Below, piece after piece: positions 12,200-19,851 of a stretch of 19,851 nucleotides of DNA (position 1 is its first letter; each line of letters opens with the position of its first letter). The stretch is taken from contig JAGLZV010000033.1 in the NCBI GenBank assembly GCA_023131215.1, positions 1 to 19,851 of the forward strand, in the 5' to 3' direction. The position numbers and the translations under genes were made by a program. The notes beneath the pieces were generated by a model, which was given only the letters and a program-made list of their open reading frames with translations, was not told the origin of the DNA and searched no databases. This DNA comes from Candidatus Methanophagales archaeon. GTDB lineage: Archaea > Halobacteriota > Syntropharchaeia > Alkanophagales > Methanospirareceae.

Positions 12200-13336
12200 A
12201 TGAATAGGTCAGGTGTGGTGGATTTGCCACTTCATGGTGGAACAGCACCTTACTGGCTGGTAAAAAGGATGAAGGGCTTAGCTCATGCCATGTTTGAGGC
12301 GATAATAGATGAATATGGTGTGGATGGCGCGATAGAGAAATTGGCAGACCCCCTCTGGTTTCAATCGCTATCCTGTGCATTAGCTTATGATTGGCACAGC
12401 AGCGGGACTACAACAGTTGTGTGTGGCGTTTTAAAATCGGTTATAGACCCTGAGGAGTTTGGTATTGGTATTGCAGGCGGGAAGGGAAAAGCTTCAAGGA
12501 ATACTTTGTCTGATATAGATACGATAGGCGAGAAGTTAAGGCTTAGTGACGGAAAGATAGAGGAGCTAAAATACGCAAGCAAAATATCTGCAAAAGTGGA
12601 TAATGCATGCATCCAGGATGGCTACCAGCTTTATCATCATTCGATGGTCATCTCAGAGAAGGGTGAGTGGACGGTGATTCAGCAGGGAATGAATCCCCGC
12701 AACAGGTATGCAAGGAGGTATCATTGGCTCTCTTCTTCAGTAAAGAGATATGAGGAGGAGCCGCATCAGGGAATTGTTGGCACCCTGCATGAGAATGTGT
12801 TGGACATGACCGCAAAAGAGAGCAGAGGTTGCAAGGGAACGTCTGTTGACCTTGCTAAGACCGAGCCAAGAGGATTAGAGCGCCTTTATAAAGCGCTTGG
12901 CGGGGGTAAAAAAGTAATAAGGGAAGGGCAAAGAACACTTTTCGATTTCGATAACGTTTCGAATTCAAAGGGTACAGTCAGAGTTGAGGACGAGAGGTCA
13001 CGGGAATTAATATACAGGTTGCCGAAGCGGGTGAACTGGGATGCACTTCGTGTTGCATACGACAAGCAACCGGAGAATTATGAGCAGTTTTTGTGCATAA
13101 GAGGCGTGGGACCTGCAACGGTGCGCGCTTTAGCACTTATCTCTGAGTTGATTTACGGGGAGCCCCCAAGTTGGAGGGACCCTGTTAAGTTCTCTTTTGC
13201 GTTCGGCGGAAAAGATGGTGTGCCATATCCTGTGGATAAACGCACAATGGACGAGACAACTGAGATATTAAGCAATGTGGTGAAGGAAGCGAAAGCGATG
13301 ATGAAAAAAGTTTACTTAAAGCCTATGCAAATTTAG
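12200..13336 (+). CDS. DUF763 protein of unknown function with helix-hairpin-helix
   Basis: This encodes 378 residues. The start GVVDLPLHGGTAPYWLVKRM is the signature opening of the DUF763 family found in many archaea and some bacteria. Other family blocks are DPLWFQSLSCALAYDWHSSGTTTVVCG, the GIAGGKGKASRNT segment near 90-100, YHHSMVISEKGEWTVIQQGMN and KESRGCKGTSVDLAKTEP. Towards the end, FLCIRGVGPATVRALALI (297-314) is a helix-hairpin-helix motif (G-V-G-P-A-T), which suggests contact with DNA or RNA backbone. No enzyme class is known to me. It is a soluble cytoplasmic protein. It is cotranscribed with eL15, which only shows steady expression. The ribosome site is weak (gaatcgaaatg), as for translationally coupled genes. 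Confidence 0.9.
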   Translation: MNRSGVVDLPLHGGTAPYWLVKRMKGLAHAMFEAIIDEYGVDGAIEKLADPLWFQSLSCALAYDWHSSGTTTVVCGVLKSVIDPEEFGIGIAGGKGKASRNTLSDIDTIGEKLRLSDGKIEELKYASKISAKVDNACIQDGYQLYHHSMVISEKGEWTVIQQGMNPRNRYARRYHWLSSSVKRYEEEPHQGIVGTLHENVLDMTAKESRGCKGTSVDLAKTEPRGLERLYKALGGGKKVIREGQRTLFDFDNVSNSKGTVRVEDERSRELIYRLPKRVNWDALRVAYDKQPENYEQFLCIRGVGPATVRALALISELIYGEPPSWRDPVKFSFAFGGKDGVPYPVDKRTMDETTEILSNVVKEAKAMMKKVYLKPMQI

Positions 13337-13418
13337 CACTTCATTTTTCATTTAAATTTTAAGTTGTTTTAAAAAATACTAATTAGTAATCTAAAAAATA
13401 ATGTGTAGTTAAGATGTA
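13337..13418 (+). promoter_or_regulatory. AT-rich promoter region of tRNA-Trp
   Basis: This gap is almost entirely A and T. The string taaaaaataa at about 13391-13400 lies roughly 20-28 bases before the tRNA 5' end, a usual place for an archaeal tRNA TATA box. The gap also holds the end of the DUF763 transcript (poly-T tracts near 13345-13370). Confidence 0.45.
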
Positions 13419-13492
13419 GGGGTCGTGGCCTAGTCCGGAAGGGCAGCGGGCTCCAGACTCGCCGATCGTGCGTTCAAATCGCACCGACCCCA
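13419..13492 (+). tRNA. tRNA-Trp (anticodon CCA), no intron
   Basis: The 74-base cloverleaf has a perfect acceptor stem GGGGTCG/CGACCCC. The anticodon stem GCGGG/CTCGC has loop CTCCAGA (anticodon CCA), and the T-arm is GTGCG-TTCAAAT-CGCAC. The discriminator is A. Many archaeal tRNA-Trp genes hold an intron with a C/D box RNA; here the loop is continuous. CCA is not encoded. Confidence 0.95.
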
Positions 13493-13518
13493 TTTAATTT
13501 CTTTTATTAGCAAAAATA

Positions 13519-13553
13519 TTATTTGGAATTTGGTGCTTGGAGCTTGTGATTTA
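13519..13553. repeat. Solo arm of the MITE-like element
   Basis: The reverse complement of this 35-base stretch matches 9400-9434 at 34 of 35 positions (core agcaccaaattcca). It sits just after tRNA-Trp, a common insertion site, and lacks the hairpin core of the longer element. Confidence 0.85.
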
Positions 13554-13583
13554 AAAGATGGAGGGCAAAACTTTACGGTTTAC

Positions 13584-14111
13584 TTATTCCCTTACGTGCT
13601 TCATTATGTGCGCTATCTCTGGCATGATTATCTCTTTTAGTGCCAATCTAACTGCATCTGGCGAGCCGGGGAGGCAAAAAATTGTTTTCTCTCCGATTAC
13701 ACCAGCAATTGCACGGCTTAATACTGCCGCGGTGCCTACCTCCTCATAACTTTTCAGCCTGAAGATTTCGCCAAATCCTGACATCTCTTTTTTCAAGAGC
13801 TTTGATACAACTTCTATCGTAATGTCGCTTTTTGTCAACCCCGTTCCGCCGGAGGTGAGGATGAAATCAGCATCGGTGTTTAAAGCTTTTGATATACCTT
13901 CGTATATTTTATCCTCTTTGTCAGGTAATACGTCGTAATAAACAACTTCATGCCCGTTCTTCGTCACGAGCTCTTTCGCTATTTCACCTGATAGGTCGCT
14001 GATGTCTTTTTCTCCTTTCTCTTTCTTCCAGTATTTAGAGGTGCTTATTGTGAGTATGGCGCATTTGAAATGTTTCTTCGCTCCTTTCTTATGTTTTGCG
14101 GGGGTTGACAT
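13584..14111 (-). CDS. moaB: Molybdopterin biosynthesis protein MoaB/MogA family
   Basis: This encodes 175 residues with the MoCF-biosynthesis fold: the strand CAILTISTSKYW, then ILTSGGTGLTKSDIT (residues 84-98; T86-S-G-G-T-G is the family signature), GFGEIFR (112-118), the helix AVLSRAIAGVIG and FCLPGSPDAVRLAL. These proteins bind molybdopterin and adenylylate it for metal insertion. In this lineage that would serve tungsten- or molybdenum-dependent enzymes such as formylmethanofuran dehydrogenase. The N-terminal extension (residues 1-15) is lysine-rich. It starts 18 bases after the 623-residue gene ends and is read on the same strand, so the two are likely cotranscribed, although a functional tie is not evident. 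Confidence 0.92.
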   Translation of the reverse strand: MSTPAKHKKGAKKHFKCAILTISTSKYWKKEKGEKDISDLSGEIAKELVTKNGHEVVYYDVLPDKEDKIYEGISKALNTDADFILTSGGTGLTKSDITIEVVSKLLKKEMSGFGEIFRLKSYEEVGTAAVLSRAIAGVIGEKTIFCLPGSPDAVRLALKEIIMPEIAHIMKHVRE

Positions 14112-14129
14112 TTTATCGGTAAAGCGTTA

Positions 14130-16001
14130 TTAAAATATTTTTTTGATTATAATCGGATCTACCGCCACTGGTTTTGTATTTGAATGCATGAAATATGGTA
14201 GACTTGGATCTAACCATTTCTTTTTGATTATCCACTCATTGTTTTCATCATCCATTGCCTCAAAATATTCCACTCCGAATTCGTTAGTAAGCTCACGTGT
14301 AATTCTGACGATTTTTGGATAGATTTCTTCTTTTTTAATGAACTCAGATAGTTCCATAAGTTTATCTAAAACTGGTAGACACTCTTTTTTATCCCCCTTT
14401 TCATGGCGCTGTAAAATAGACAAAGTTGCTGATATTTCATCTAATATGCTCATATTTTCTTTTGAGAGAACGTAATCCCTGGCAAAACTATCATGTAATC
14501 TCTCCTTTAAAGCTGCATCCTTTCGGACCTTAGTGTTTAACGTCCTTATTAACTCAATGAAGTGTCCAAGCCCAAGTTTCTCGAAAGGCTTATAATCTCG
14601 AAGTCCAATCTCCTTTCTGATTATTTTGTTTATATCCTCTTCATGCCAGAGAAAACGAATGTAAAAATAGGCTATATCTCGAAGCACATTCTGGGTTTCT
14701 CTATAAACATCCGTCATTATTCCAGAAAGTGATTCGTCTTTATCTATCCTAATCCTGCACTCTTTTAAAAAGTTTTGGTAATCTTTAAGACCAGTAATAA
14801 TCGGAGGCACGCTGAAACCGAGCCTTAGAAGGATAAGTCTAATTATCTCTTCTTTGTTTTTAACTCTCGATGCAGCCGGTATTCCCAATTTTTTTGCAAT
14901 CGCTCGAAGCTTTGGAAGCGCAAAACATTTATCACTTATTTCTTCAGGATTCTCTCTTATACAATATTCAAGTATTCTCAAATCGTAGTTTCCATGATAC
15001 TTTTCAAGATCTGGCTCAATATCCTCCTGCTTAAACTCCTTTTTGATGAGCTCAGCCAACTCTTCTGTCGCTCTCCTCTTCCAAGAAGGAACCTGTTTTA
15101 TTAGACCATAAGGGGTTATCACCCAATCAGAAAACGAATAAGGGTATCTTTCATATAGTCCACGCACTTTTGGAGATTTTATCAGCTCATCAGCTATAAG
15201 GCGATTAACGATATGGATAAGATCGTCGTCCTCAAGATGAGTATGGATCAATTGGATGCTCATCGCATAACGGATGTCATCATCTTTTTCTGATTTGATT
15301 TGCTCTAAATATTTTAGAGTTCTATTCCCGTATATATCTAAAAAATCTTTTTTCTCTTGTTGAAGCTTAAATTTATCAGGTTCTTTGATTATCTGCTCTA
15401 TAACATATAGGAAATTGGATATTATTATACTTGTTGATTCTTCATCAAATTTATCATCTAATATGTTAAATACCTGTGAATACTTTTCCAAAAAATCCTT
15501 TTCTCTTTTTTCAATAGATCTTATCCAGCCAAGAGGTCCAATCACGATATTTTCATAGTGGACGATAGGAGGAAGAATACCCTCTTTGTAAAGGTCTATC
15601 CAAGCGTTAATAAATTCGTTTTCATCAGCACTGAATGCCAATCTATATGCAGGCTCTTTCTTCTCAACTTTGCGTTTTATTTTTATCCTTTCACCTGTTA
15701 GTCTTTCATAAAGCGGCGAGAACTGATGCAGCCATGTTGTCTCGACTAAGGCTTTATAGAATGCATCAGCCAAACAGGATCGCATTTCTGCTTCTTCAAT
15801 GTCTTTAATACCCAAAATCGAAAAGAGTTTCTTTTTTCCTATCTTTTTCTCTATTTCGGAAAATAAGGCATCATACGATTTCTTTTCTGAAAATTTAATC
15901 TCTGTTTTTTCTTTAATGAAAGCAATAAAATTCGCTTTAGGATTAGGACTAAACCTTTTTCCAATATAATCTTTCAATATTTCACTCGCATCGTACATCA
16001 T
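14130..16001 (-). CDS. Unrecognised 623-residue protein with SAP-like motif
   Basis: I do not recognise the full protein. It is largely helical, rich in K, E, I and L, has no membrane segment, and lacks P-loop, nuclease or zinc motifs I can see. Residues about 359-396 (ALPKLRAIAKKLGIP ... KNKEEIIRLILLRLG) look like a SAP or Rho-N-like helix-extended-helix motif, which usually binds DNA or RNA. Residues 430-530 are a helical block that could be HEPN-like, but the R-x4-6-H ribonuclease motif is not evident. The last 60 residues form a beta-rich end (VEYFEAMDDENNEWIIKKKW then LDPSLPYFMHSNTKPVAVDP) that looks conserved. The ATG lies about 28 bases from a TTTTAAAA stretch, so the message may be leaderless. 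It is divergent from an OB-fold/dual-OB protein with only 48 bases between and is upstream of moaB. Confidence 0.75.
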   Translation of the reverse strand: MMYDASEILKDYIGKRFSPNPKANFIAFIKEKTEIKFSEKKSYDALFSEIEKKIGKKKLFSILGIKDIEEAEMRSCLADAFYKALVETTWLHQFSPLYERLTGERIKIKRKVEKKEPAYRLAFSADENEFINAWIDLYKEGILPPIVHYENIVIGPLGWIRSIEKREKDFLEKYSQVFNILDDKFDEESTSIIISNFLYVIEQIIKEPDKFKLQQEKKDFLDIYGNRTLKYLEQIKSEKDDDIRYAMSIQLIHTHLEDDDLIHIVNRLIADELIKSPKVRGLYERYPYSFSDWVITPYGLIKQVPSWKRRATEELAELIKKEFKQEDIEPDLEKYHGNYDLRILEYCIRENPEEISDKCFALPKLRAIAKKLGIPAASRVKNKEEIIRLILLRLGFSVPPIITGLKDYQNFLKECRIRIDKDESLSGIMTDVYRETQNVLRDIAYFYIRFLWHEEDINKIIRKEIGLRDYKPFEKLGLGHFIELIRTLNTKVRKDAALKERLHDSFARDYVLSKENMSILDEISATLSILQRHEKGDKKECLPVLDKLMELSEFIKKEEIYPKIVRITRELTNEFGVEYFEAMDDENNEWIIKKKWLDPSLPYFMHSNTKPVAVDPIIIKKIF

Positions 16002-16049
16002 ATTATTATATTTTTATTGTTAATCACTTTTAAAACAGGTGCTTCAGCA
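16002..16049. promoter_or_regulatory. Shared divergent promoter of the 14130-17021 pair
   Basis: Only 48 bases separate the two start codons. They contain tattattatatttttatt (16001-16018), a TATA box for the rightward gene about 35-45 bases before ATG 16050, and, on the minus strand, TTTTAAAAG (about 16035-16027) for the leftward gene. No strong Shine-Dalgarno precedes either ATG. Such close back-to-back starts imply shared control. Confidence 0.5.
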
Positions 16050-17021
16050 ATGGTAAACATAACAGGGAAAGTGCTCCGGATTCTACCCTTTAGAGAACTG
16101 AAAGTCGCCAATGAAAACAAAAAAGTCATTGACCTCATAATAGCCGATGAATTTGACTACAAGAGGGTATCCTTTTGGGATGAAAAAGCAGAACTTGTTA
16201 TTCGCGGCGAGATAAAAGCTGGCGATGTGCTGAGAATAGAAAACGCACGTGTTCCCGAAGAAAGTAAGAAGAGTGGTGAGAAAAGAGCAAATGCCGGGAA
16301 ATACACGAGGATAACTAAAATTTCTTCAAATATCGCTGCGTTAAGGCATGCAAACTTCTTGAATCTTACCGTATTGGCAGTTGCAAGACCTGAGAAAGAG
16401 CAGGTCTGCATCGCGGGCATAGGCGAAAACGGTGAATGGATAAGACCGCAAGGCGTTTATGAGAACGATATTGTTACCGCAGGTATGCCAAATTTCAAAA
16501 ACCTTTGCATCTCCAAAATATACGTTGATGCGTGGAGAGGTAGGCGTCCAAGAAAAGAGGATAGATTTTTTATTTACAGCGAAGGCGTGAAAAGGGAATT
16601 GAATGAAGAAGAGAAAAGAGAATTTTTGGAAAGGAATGTTGACGCACCAGTGGACTCAGTGTTTAAAAGCGGCAGGAGTTTAGGATTGATAAAGCCACGT
16701 ATTTTGCAGGTGTATGAAGAGAAAGCGACAAAGAAAAAGGAAGGGAAGAGCCATGAGCAATATATCCGTTTTAACTTCAAGGATTCCTCAGGCAGGATAT
16801 ACCGTAGATGGTCATGCAGATGCAGTGCCTTCTACAAAACATGGAACGATTTAAAAAGTAAGCACCGCTGGACTTATGGGCTGAGAATGCTCAAGTATTT
16901 GAGGAAGAACGATACTTATCTCGCTATCGGTCTTACATATACCGATTATGGCGGTGATAGGCTGGAATACGGGGCGTATCCACTGATTGTTGGAGTGCAT
17001 GTTGTTCCTACACGAGCTTAG
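16050..17021 (+). CDS. OB-fold plus dual-OB (DuOB-like) protein
   Basis: This 323-residue protein starts MVNITGKVLRILPFREL and up to about residue 90 resembles a single archaeal RPA-type OB fold (VIDLIIADE, RVSFWDEKAELV, IKAGDVLRIENARV, KYTRITKI). From about residue 97 the part NLTVLAVARPEKEQVCIAGI followed by GEWIRPQG, then the region ending YLAIGLTYTDYG and YPLIVGVHVVP, resembles the dual-OB (DuOB) family, in which I remember members near defence or nucleic-acid genes. The middle is basic (WRGRRPRKEDRF; RRWSCRCSAFYKTW), consistent with binding nucleic acid. I chose ATG 16050 because the N-terminal OB strand begins there; an upstream TTG at 16017 lies inside the promoter. It is divergent from the 623-residue protein and overlaps the DUF89 gene end to end by 14 bases. 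Confidence 0.7.
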   Translation: MVNITGKVLRILPFRELKVANENKKVIDLIIADEFDYKRVSFWDEKAELVIRGEIKAGDVLRIENARVPEESKKSGEKRANAGKYTRITKISSNIAALRHANFLNLTVLAVARPEKEQVCIAGIGENGEWIRPQGVYENDIVTAGMPNFKNLCISKIYVDAWRGRRPRKEDRFFIYSEGVKRELNEEEKREFLERNVDAPVDSVFKSGRSLGLIKPRILQVYEEKATKKKEGKSHEQYIRFNFKDSSGRIYRRWSCRCSAFYKTWNDLKSKHRWTYGLRMLKYLRKNDTYLAIGLTYTDYGGDRLEYGAYPLIVGVHVVPTRA

Positions 17022-17925
17022 CAACAAGTTCTCTTCTTCTTACACCTATGCTACTCGCTATCGGCTCACATTTCGCCCTTAAAATATATATCAACCTGCC
17101 TTTCAACCCCAACTCAGGCGTGGCTTCAAACTCCGATATCGCCTCGTAGTTCCCCATCCCCTTTGCTATAACCAAATATTTAGCATCGCTGAACACGCTC
17201 AAGAACTCCTCTTCCGCCTCTTCTAATGACACACCTATGCATGAACCGCTTGGAGTTACCTTTACCCTATCCCCAAAACCGAAATTTGGACTCACATTTG
17301 CAATCGCTTCCTTCAGGTCTTCTGTTGTCGCATCGTTTATAACAGGGGCGCTTTTCGGTGACACGACTACCTCTTTACCCATTTCTATCAACTCCCGTAT
17401 CACAAACGCATCAAAAAATATCTCCCCTGCATTGTCTGTTAAATACAAAATCTCGTCTCGTTCCTTTATTGCCGATATTATCAAATCCATGTCCCAATTA
17501 AGTTTCTCGTTTAACGTATGCACGAAGTCCCCTTTAAAAACATCGTCGTCGTATGAATACCCCTTTACACCATATTCCATCGAATTCGCTGCTGCGGCTA
17601 TTCGTATCAATGCTTCTATTTTACTCTTGCTACTTACCGCATCGTAAAATTTATACACCTCGGGGAGCAATCCCTTCGCAACTTCGTTGCTTCTCTTTTT
17701 CACTTTCCCATGAGGGTCTTTCGCTCCACTTCGCCTTTTTATTATCCTCTCCCTTTCAGTGCCAAAAAAAGCGGGTGACTTCCCTTCCTCGCCGAGATGC
17801 TCCAGGAGAAAAGCAATAAATTCCTTCAATACACGAATTTTTTCTCTATCATCGTTGAAAACCATATCGCACTCATATTTCGTCCTTTCCACCAAACAAG
17901 CGATACAATCGGATTTCGGTTTCAT
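17008..17925 (-). CDS. DUF89/ARMT1-like damage-control phosphatase
   Basis: This encodes 305 residues, the usual size for the archaeal AF1104-like branch. The N-terminal SDCIACLVERT with C7-x-x-C10 is typical. The metal-binding core is LYLTDNAGEIFFD (D164-N-A-G-E168), followed by VSPKSAPVINDATTEDLKEA, VIAKGMGNYEAIS (K255-G-M-G-N-Y-E) and AKCEPIASSIGV near the end. DUF89 proteins are metal-dependent phosphatases that hydrolyse damaged sugar-phosphate metabolites in known cases. The exact substrate here is unknown. I chose ATG 17925; a longer frame to 18042 adds a false hydrophobic stretch that is really the AT-rich promoter region. The 3' end overlaps the convergent OB-fold gene by 14 bases. 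Confidence 0.9.
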   Translation of the reverse strand: MKPKSDCIACLVERTKYECDMVFNDDREKIRVLKEFIAFLLEHLGEEGKSPAFFGTERERIIKRRSGAKDPHGKVKKRSNEVAKGLLPEVYKFYDAVSSKSKIEALIRIAAAANSMEYGVKGYSYDDDVFKGDFVHTLNEKLNWDMDLIISAIKERDEILYLTDNAGEIFFDAFVIRELIEMGKEVVVSPKSAPVINDATTEDLKEAIANVSPNFGFGDRVKVTPSGSCIGVSLEEAEEEFLSVFSDAKYLVIAKGMGNYEAISEFEATPELGLKGRLIYILRAKCEPIASSIGVRRRELVAKLV

Positions 17926-18022
17926 CTGCGTTATTTTTATATGGGAAAAGATAGAAAACAAATAAAATATAATAAATAATATAACTTCTAAGATTAGAAG
18001 GAAAAATAGGAGAAGAAGAGAA
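17926..18022. promoter_or_regulatory. Divergent promoter region of DUF89 and aEF1A
   Basis: This gap is extremely AT-rich. For aEF1A, aaaatataataaataatata (about 17965-17984) lies 40-58 bases before ATG 18023, and aggag at about 18008 is the ribosome site. For DUF89 the minus-strand string CCATATAAAAATAA (about 17944-17931) lies 6-19 bases before its ATG. Confidence 0.5.
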
Positions 18023-19288
18023 ATGGTAGAGAAAGAGCACATGAATCTGGCAATGATTGGTCATATAGACCATGGTAAGTCAACGCTGTTGGGAAGATTG
18101 CTGACGGAGACAAAGGTGATAGACCCGCATTTGATAGATGAGTACAGGAAAAAGGCGGAGGCGATAGGAAAAGCGACTTTCGAGTTTGCTTGGGTGATGG
18201 ATACGTTGAAGGATGAAAGAGAGAGGGGCATTACAATTGATGTTGCTCACCAGAGGTTTGATACTGATAAGTATTATTATACGATTGTGGATTGCCCCGG
18301 TCACAGGGATTTCGTGAAAAACATGATTACCGGAACATCACAGGCGGATGCGGCGGTGCTGGTGGTGGATGCTAAGGATGGGATAATGGCACAGACAAAG
18401 GAGCATGTATTCTTAGCCAGAACCTTGGGCGTAACTCAGCTAATTATCGCAATAAACAAGATGGACAGGGTGAATTATGACCAGAAGCGATACGAAGAGT
18501 TAAAGAAGGATCTTTTAGACCTTCTGAAGACCGTGGGATACAAGGAAGCGAACGTGGTGTTTATTCCTGTTTCTGCACTTGAGGGAGAGAATATAACGAA
18601 GCGTAGTGATAAACAGAAATGGTTCGACGGACCCACCTTTTTAGAAACGCTGGACCTCATGAAAGTGCCGGAGAAGCCTGTTCAGCTTCCGCTCAGGATA
18701 CCGGTGCAGGATGTGTACACAATAACAGGCGTTGGCACCGTTCCCGTAGGAAGAGTGGAAACAGGAAAACTAAAAAAAGGTGATAAGGTCATCTTTAATC
18801 CACCTGCTATGGTCGGTGAGGTGAAAACAATAGAGATGCACCACGAAGAGATTCCTGAAGCAATTCCCGGCGACAACATCGGCTGGAATGTTCGAGGGAT
18901 AAGCAGGACAGAGATAAGGAGAGGAGATGTTTGCGGTCATGTAGATAATCCACCAACGGTTGCAGATGAGTTTACTGCACAGATAGTTGTCCTTCAGCAT
19001 CCCAGTGCAATTACTGCGGGTTATACACCGGTTTTCCATTGCCACACTGCTCAGGTTGCATCTACGATAACAGAGATTTCAAAGAAGTTGGACCCGAAGA
19101 CTGGAGCGACAGTAGAAGAAAAACCAGACTACATAAAAGCAGGTGATGCCGCTATCATAAAGGTGAAGCCGACAAGACCTTTGGTTATCGAGCGTGTAAA
19201 GGAAATACCACAGTTGGGAAGGTTTGCAATCCGCGACATGGGGCAAACCGTTGCTGCGGGTATGGTAATGGACGTAAAGCAGAAGTAA
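18023..19288 (+). CDS. tuf: Elongation factor 1-alpha (aEF1A, EF-Tu homolog)
   Basis: This encodes 421 residues, the normal length. The GTPase motifs are complete: GHIDHGKST (residues 13-21), the switch region with ERERGITIDVAH, DCPGHRDFVKNMITG, NKMD near residue 146, and SALEGENI. Domain 2 (VYTITGVGTVPVGRVETG) and domain 3 (FHCHTAQVASTI, RFAIRDMGQTVAAGMV) follow. It delivers aminoacyl-tRNA to the ribosome in a GTP-bound state. The order aEF1A then uS10 is the conserved end of the archaeal str operon; the other str genes are not in the window. ATG 18023 is supported by the ggag at 18009. Codon use is more AT-rich than in mcr despite high expected expression. Confidence 0.97.
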   Translation: MVEKEHMNLAMIGHIDHGKSTLLGRLLTETKVIDPHLIDEYRKKAEAIGKATFEFAWVMDTLKDERERGITIDVAHQRFDTDKYYYTIVDCPGHRDFVKNMITGTSQADAAVLVVDAKDGIMAQTKEHVFLARTLGVTQLIIAINKMDRVNYDQKRYEELKKDLLDLLKTVGYKEANVVFIPVSALEGENITKRSDKQKWFDGPTFLETLDLMKVPEKPVQLPLRIPVQDVYTITGVGTVPVGRVETGKLKKGDKVIFNPPAMVGEVKTIEMHHEEIPEAIPGDNIGWNVRGISRTEIRRGDVCGHVDNPPTVADEFTAQIVVLQHPSAITAGYTPVFHCHTAQVASTITEISKKLDPKTGATVEEKPDYIKAGDAAIIKVKPTRPLVIERVKEIPQLGRFAIRDMGQTVAAGMVMDVKQK

Positions 19289-19352
19289 GCCAAGGCAAAT
19301 AAAGCGAAGCAAGATAGAATAGACTGAAGATACAAACAAAAAGGAAGAGGGA

Positions 19353-19664
19353 ATGAACCAGAAAGCGCGAATAAAGCTATCGAGCACAAATCATGAACTG
19401 TTGGATGGTATATGCCAGCAGGTGAAGAAGATTGCAGAGACCACGGGTGTTAGAATGTCAGGACCCATCCCTCTTCCTACAAAGAAGCTTGTCGTGCCTT
19501 GCAGGAAGAGTCCTGATGGTGAAGGTTCTCCTACATGGGACCATTGGGAAATGCGCATTCACAAGCGGTTGATAGACCTGGAAGCGGATGAAAGGGCACT
19601 GCGACAACTTATGCGCATACCTATACCCAAGGATGTTCATATAGAAATTGTATTGAAAGGATAG
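19353..19664 (+). CDS. rpsJ: Ribosomal protein uS10
   Basis: This encodes 103 residues, the usual archaeal size. Family blocks are ARIKLSSTNHELLDGICQQV near the start, GVRMSGPIPLPTKKLVVPCR in the middle, WEMRIHKRLIDL, and the end IPIPKDVHIEIVL. uS10 sits in the head of the small subunit. It follows aEF1A by 64 bases in the same direction and has aggaagaggg as its ribosome site just before ATG 19353. This is the conserved neighbour pair in archaea, so cotranscription is very likely. Confidence 0.97.
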   Translation: MNQKARIKLSSTNHELLDGICQQVKKIAETTGVRMSGPIPLPTKKLVVPCRKSPDGEGSPTWDHWEMRIHKRLIDLEADERALRQLMRIPIPKDVHIEIVLKG

Positions 19665-19675
19665 GAAAAAATAGA

Positions 19676-19689
19676 AAAATATAAATATC
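19676..19689 (+). promoter_or_regulatory. TATA-like box before the last gene
   Basis: The string aaaatataaatatc lies about 48-61 bases before ATG 19737. It is followed by an aaaggggtg ribosome site at about 19723-19731. A weak palindrome (atcagaattttgat, 19686-19699) overlaps the gap. Confidence 0.4.
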
Positions 19690-19736
19690 AGAATTTTGAT
19701 AATTAAAATAAGTCATAACATAAAAGGGGTGATAAA

Positions 19737-19851
19737 ATGAGTGTAGTACCTGATGAATTGATAAAGGGAAAGGATGAGGAGATAGTAGCATTGATAAAGG
19801 AGATAGACGATTTAGTAAACGAGCTTAAAAGTGCATCGGAAGAGGCGCAGA
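19737..19851 (+). CDS. Partial gene, start of an acidic helical protein
   Basis: Only the first 38 residues are in the window. They start MSVVPDELIKGKDEEIV and continue in a heptad-like pattern (ALIKEIDDLVNELKSASEEA), which suggests a helix or coiled coil. A good ribosome site (aaaggggtg) lies six bases before the ATG. I cannot name the gene. Because it has its own TATA-like box it may be separate from the aEF1A-uS10 transcript. Confidence 0.7.
   Translation, partial: MSVVPDELIKGKDEEIVALIKEIDDLVNELKSASEEAQ

Noticed and set aside
13419..13492. Intron in tRNA-Trp
   Set aside because: The anticodon stem and loop are continuous and the length is normal at 74 bases.
16017..16049. TTG start for the OB-fold protein
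   Set aside because: It lies in the shared promoter and adds residues before the first OB strand; ATG 16050 fits better.
17926..18042. Hydrophobic N-terminal extension of the DUF89 protein, looking like a membrane anchor
   Set aside because: It is the translation of the AT-rich divergent promoter and overlaps the aEF1A start; the conserved N-terminus begins at 17925.
1..19851. CRISPR array
   Set aside because: I found dispersed repeats but no regularly spaced direct repeats with unique spacers and no cas genes.

Overview
The window comes from a methane-oxidising archaeon of the ANME-1 type (Methanophagales). The main reason is the complete mcrB-mcrG-mcrA operon on the minus strand (about 9225 to 5319). 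Its McrA has valine at residue 419, where most methanogens have the methylated glutamine, and an unusual set of cysteines around the active site. Both are known marks of ANME-1 methyl-coenzyme M reductase. Neither mcrC nor mcrD lies between mcrB and mcrG or elsewhere in the window. The other genes are plainly archaeal: archease, aIF2-beta, Sm-like protein, eL37, eL15, aEF1A, uS10, DUF763, and TATA-like boxes in front of many genes.

Layout. 1-735: a phospholipase D-like gene on the minus strand, interrupted by an in-frame TAA. 807-1961: archease and a cysteine-cluster (YkgJ-type) protein. 1958-3625: a region of decay and toxin-antitoxin genes. It holds a frameshifted and deleted relic of the MCR-activating ABC protein A2 (AtwA), two PIN-toxin relics, a lone DUF104-type antitoxin, one intact DUF104/PIN pair, a scar of a CBS gene and a possible four-helix-bundle scar. 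3671-5076: an unrecognised 160-residue protein and a four-CBS protein built by internal duplication. 5231-9303: the mcrBGA operon with its promoter region and a strong stem-loop/T-tract terminator. 9400-9573: a MITE-like element just upstream of mcr. 9581-11497: a methyltransferase, then a translation cluster read leftward (Sm-like protein, eL37, tRNA-Ser, aIF2-beta). 11666-13492: eL15, DUF763 and tRNA-Trp. 13584-17021: MoaB and a large unrecognised 623-residue protein, divergent from an OB-fold/dual-OB protein. 17008-19851: a DUF89 phosphatase-like gene, divergent from aEF1A and uS10, then a gene cut by the right edge.

How the genes fit together. The mcr genes encode the enzyme that activates methane in reverse methanogenesis. 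Most of the rest is translation and RNA housekeeping: ribosomal proteins, initiation and elongation factors, the Sm-like protein, archease for tRNA ligase, and two tRNAs. Short dispersed repeats sit between many genes. One class is built on a 'ctgtgttaatctgtgt' theme and another on a 'caccaaattccaa' theme, and they coincide with gene relics, so they look like points of rearrangement.

The best candidates for something undescribed are the divergent pair at 14130-17021 (a 623-residue protein with a SAP-like motif, and an OB plus dual-OB protein), the AtwA relic with its toxin-antitoxin graveyard, and the element next to the mcr promoter. All functional calls rest on reading motifs by eye; no database was searched.
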